A DNA stretch of 11,519 nucleotides from JADFNO01 sp965369945 (GTDB taxonomy: Bacteria; Planctomycetota; Phycisphaerae; Phycisphaerales; SM1A02), in contig CBDUST010000128.1 in NCBI GenBank assembly GCA_965369945.1, positions 1 through 11,519 on the forward strand, in the 5' to 3' direction. Shown one piece after another: positions 9,135 through 11,519 of the stretch (its first letter is position 1; the number at the start of each line of letters is the position of its first letter). The translations under genes and the position numbers were made by a program. The notes under the pieces were generated by a model that worked only from the letters and a program-made list of their open reading frames with translations, was not told the DNA's origin and ran no database searches.

Positions 9135-11519
9135 ATGGAGAGCGAACTCTGGCAACGCGCCAAACAGATCTTTCTCGACGCCGCCGAACTGCCGCAGGAA
9201 AAGCGAAAGTCGTTCCTAACCGCGGCCTGCGGCGACGACGACGATCTGCGAGCGCGCGTCGACGCGCTCTTGGAGTCCGAGCAGCAGGCGGATCAGTTCC
9301 TGCACACCAAGCACGAGACCGGCGAGAAGAAGAGCCTCAAGGTGTCGACCGACACCGACCGGTTGGGCGAAGGCTCGGGCACGCGGATCGGCCCGTACAA
9401 GCTGCTCCAGCGCATTGGAGAGGGCGGTTTCGGCGCCGTCTACATGGCCGAGCAGACCGAGCCGGTGGTTCGCAAGGTCGCTTTGAAGATCATCAAACTG
9501 GGGATGGATACCAAGCAGACGCTCGCCCGCTTCGAGGCAGAGCGGCAAGCCCTGGCGATGATGGACCACCCCAATATCGCCCGCGTGCTGGACGCCGGCG
9601 CGACCGACAGCGGACGCCCCTACTTCGTAATGGAACTGGTCAAGGGTGTTTCCATCACGAAGTACTGCGACACAGAGCGGCTCAGCACACGTGACCGTCT
9701 CGATCTGTTCATCCGAGTCTGCAATGCCGTCCAACATGCACATCAGAAAGGAATCATCCACCGCGACATCAAACCGTCCAACGTGATGATTACGCTGCAC
9801 GACGGCAAGCCGGTGCCCAAGGTGATCGACTTCGGCATTGCAAAGGCCACCAACGCCCGCCTGACCGAGAGAACACTCTTTACCGAGTATGGCCAGTTGA
9901 TAGGTACGCCGGCGTACATGAGTCCTGAGCAGGCCGAGATGAGCGGGCTTGACGTGGATACACGCAGCGACATCTACTCGCTGGGCGTGCTGCTCTATGA
10001 ATTGCTCACCGGTCTGACGCCATTCGATGCCGCCAGTTTGCGCGACGCGGGCTATGAGGAAATGCGGCGGATAATCCGAGAGGAGGAGCCGCCCAAGCCG
10101 AGTACGCGTCTGAGTTCGGCAGGGTTTGACGCCTCTGAATTCGCTGCGGCCAACCAAGCCAAGCAATCCGCTGACACCGGCCTGGCGAGCAGCGGTATTA
10201 GTTCCATCGACGACATAGCCCGTTTTCGTCGTACCGATCCGGTCTCACTGTCGCGTCAACTCCGTGGCGATCTCGACTGGATCGTGATGAAGTGTCTCGA
10301 CAAGGACCGCGCCCGCCGCTACGAAACCGCCAACAGTGTGGCACTGGAAATCGAGCGGCATCTTAACAACGAGCCGGTCCTGGCCGGCGCGCCCAGCCCT
10401 GGATACAGGCTCGTCAAATTCGTGCGGCGACATCGCCTGCACGTCGCAGTCGCCGGTGTGATCACAGTAGTACTTATCGCCGCGACAATCGTGTCGATCG
10501 GCTTTGCGTTGAGCGAAGCGGAACAGAGTCGCGTCGCCCAAGCGGCGGAACGGGAACAGAGTCGCGCCCGTGAGGAAGCGGAAGTGCAGACCAGGATCGC
10601 CGAGGCGGTCAACGAATTTCTTAACCAGGACCTGTTGGCCGCCGTGATGCCGTCGTCCGAGTCGGGCAAGGGCAAGGACGTTCTGATGCGGGACGTATTG
10701 GACGAAGCGGCCGTGCGGATCGACCGGGAGTCGGGTGTTGGAGGACGCTTCGAGGAAATGCCTCTGGTGGAGGCGTCGATCCGCGCGACGTTGGGCGGGA
10801 CGTACTTCATGCTCGGGGAATACCCCGCGGCCGAGCCGCATCTGGAGCGGGCGCGGCTGCTGAGGCATCAAGTGTTGGGCGAGGAGCATCGGGACACGCT
10901 CGGCTCCATGCACACCCTCGCTCTGCTGTACTACAGGCAGGGTCGCCACGACGACGCGGAGCCGCTGTACGTCAAGATGCTGGAGATCTCGAAGCGCATC
11001 GTGGGCGCGGAGCATCCGGACACGCTCAGCTCCATGAATGCCCTCGCGCTCCTGTACCAGAATCAGGGCCGCTACGACGAGGCGGAGCGGCTGTACGTCG
11101 AGACGCTGGAGATCGCAAAGCGCGTCCTGGGCGAGGAGCATCTGGACACGCTCCTGCCCATGCACAACCGCGCGAACCTGTACGCGATTCAGGGCCGTTA
11201 CGACGAGGCGGAGCCGCTGTACGTCAAGACGCTGGAGATCACGAAGCGCGTCCTGGGTGACGAGCATCCGTACACGCTGAGCTGCAAGGACGGCCTCGCG
11301 CTCCTGTACGTCGAGCAGGGCCGCTACGACGAGGCGGAGCCGCTGTACATCAAGATGCTGGAGACGCAGAAGCGCGTCCTGGGCGAGGAGCATCCGAACA
11401 CGCTCAGCTGCATGAACAACCTCGCGCTCCTGTATCGGGGTCAGGGCCGCTCCGACGAGGCGGAGCCGCTGTACGTCAAGACGCTGGAGATCAAGAAGCG
11501 CGTCCTGGGCAAGGAGCAT
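9135..11519 (+). CDS. membrane-anchored Ser/Thr protein kinase with C-terminal TPR repeats (3'-truncated by window)
   Basis: The open frame runs 795 codons to the window edge without a stop. ATG 9135 follows AGGAG (9123-9127). Residues 1-56 match the short N-terminal segment ('ELWQRAKQIFLDAAELP...', 'ARVDALLES') usual before planctomycete kinases. The Hanks-type kinase domain is complete: glycine loop GEGGFG (95-100), K118 in VALK, 'IHRDIKPSN' (D211, N216), DFG (232-234) and 'SPEQ' (263-266). 'GDLDWIVMKCLDKDRARRYE' ends the domain near residue 412. A transmembrane helix ('VAVAGVITVVLIAATIVSIG') lies at about 437-458, so the kinase is cytoplasmic and the C-terminal part extracytoplasmic. A charged coiled coil (about 460-492) and TPR repeats of 42 residues (from 567) follow. 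The sensor part probably binds a partner protein. It likely shares an operon with the ECF sigma factor. Confidence 0.9.
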   Translation, partial: MESELWQRAKQIFLDAAELPQEKRKSFLTAACGDDDDLRARVDALLESEQQADQFLHTKHETGEKKSLKVSTDTDRLGEGSGTRIGPYKLLQRIGEGGFGAVYMAEQTEPVVRKVALKIIKLGMDTKQTLARFEAERQALAMMDHPNIARVLDAGATDSGRPYFVMELVKGVSITKYCDTERLSTRDRLDLFIRVCNAVQHAHQKGIIHRDIKPSNVMITLHDGKPVPKVIDFGIAKATNARLTERTLFTEYGQLIGTPAYMSPEQAEMSGLDVDTRSDIYSLGVLLYELLTGLTPFDAASLRDAGYEEMRRIIREEEPPKPSTRLSSAGFDASEFAAANQAKQSADTGLASSGISSIDDIARFRRTDPVSLSRQLRGDLDWIVMKCLDKDRARRYETANSVALEIERHLNNEPVLAGAPSPGYRLVKFVRRHRLHVAVAGVITVVLIAATIVSIGFALSEAEQSRVAQAAEREQSRAREEAEVQTRIAEAVNEFLNQDLLAAVMPSSESGKGKDVLMRDVLDEAAVRIDRESGVGGRFEEMPLVEASIRATLGGTYFMLGEYPAAEPHLERARLLRHQVLGEEHRDTLGSMHTLALLYYRQGRHDDAEPLYVKMLEISKRIVGAEHPDTLSSMNALALLYQNQGRYDEAERLYVETLEIAKRVLGEEHLDTLLPMHNRANLYAIQGRYDEAEPLYVKTLEITKRVLGDEHPYTLSCKDGLALLYVEQGRYDEAEPLYIKMLETQKRVLGEEHPNTLSCMNNLALLYRGQGRSDEAEPLYVKTLEIKKRVLGKEH
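10833..11519 (+). repeat. in-frame 126-bp tandem repeats encoding 42-residue TPR units
   Basis: Units begin at residues 567, 609, 651, 693, 735 and 777 of the kinase; the last is cut by the window edge. The consensus is 'EPLYVKTLEI.KRVLGEEHP' followed by 'TL..MN.LALLY..QGRYDEA', a Kinesin-light-chain-like TPR pattern. The first unit (10833-10958) is the most divergent; later units are very similar at the DNA level, suggesting recent unit duplication or conversion. Confidence 0.85.

Noticed and set aside
9216..10166. A 316-codon minus-strand open frame opposite the kinase domain
   Set aside because: It lies fully antisense to the catalytic motifs of the kinase. Long antisense frames are expected in GC-rich coding DNA, and the product resembles no family.
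10245..11519. A 424-codon open frame on the minus strand across the kinase 3' part
   Set aside because: It is the antisense shadow of the in-frame 126-bp repeats: because the unit length is a multiple of three, the absence of stops is copied in every unit. It has no recognisable domain, and the plus-strand frame has clear TPR sequence.
10833..11519. CRISPR-like tandem repeats
   Set aside because: The 126-bp units are contiguous, in frame and encode TPR motifs; there are no short repeats separated by unique spacers.

Overview
The window looks like chromosomal DNA of a planctomycete, probably of the Phycisphaerae type. The evidence is GC-rich codon use, secreted proteins ending in a 'PAPGALALLG...RRRR' sorting tail, a TIGR02999-type ECF sigma factor next to a membrane-anchored Ser/Thr kinase with TPR repeats, and pseudopilin genes with short, basic prepilin leaders. 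No species-level assignment is possible from the sequence alone.

Layout. (1) 1-241 is the 3' end of an NtrC-type (sigma-54 activator) regulator, of which only the Fis-type helix-turn-helix is visible. (2) 242-3526 is a plus-strand locus of three secreted proteins: PEP-CTERM-type proteins at 535 and 1581/1683, and a protein with a C-terminal CTPGYWK domain at 2359. This locus carries the debris of an old tandem duplication. A broken copy of the regulator's 3' end starts inside the last codons of the first secreted-protein gene (1175-1285). The intergenic region is repeated at a constant offset of about 1045 bp. A relic of the first protein's signal peptide is fused in frame to the second protein (1581-1660), and a relic of its middle lies at 3424-3526. 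(3) 3527-4449 is an apparently intact IS5-family (IS427-like) insertion sequence in a CTAG target. Its transposase is made by a -1 frameshift and takes its stop codon from the target. (4) 4453-4649 holds several hairpins. (5) 4650-7892, minus strand, is a tightly coupled four-gene operon of pseudopilin or minor pilin-like proteins, reading GspI/PilV-like, GspJ/PilW-like, a large GspK/PilX-like protein with a beta-solenoid-like body, and a GspH-like protein. (6) 7893-8553 is a divergent intergenic region with hairpins and one doubtful small ORF. (7) 8554-11519 holds the ECF sigma factor and the Ser/Thr kinase. The kinase is cut off by the window end inside an array of 126-bp TPR repeats.

How the parts fit: the sigma factor and kinase form a typical planctomycete signalling pair. 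The pseudopilin operon would build an envelope-spanning filament or secretion pseudopilus. The secreted sorting-tail proteins are exported and probably anchored at the cell surface or outer membrane by an exosortase-like system encoded elsewhere. The most unusual part is the reconstructed history of 130-3526: a regulator plus surface-protein unit was duplicated, and the second copy now looks split by two other surface-protein genes, then hit by an IS.
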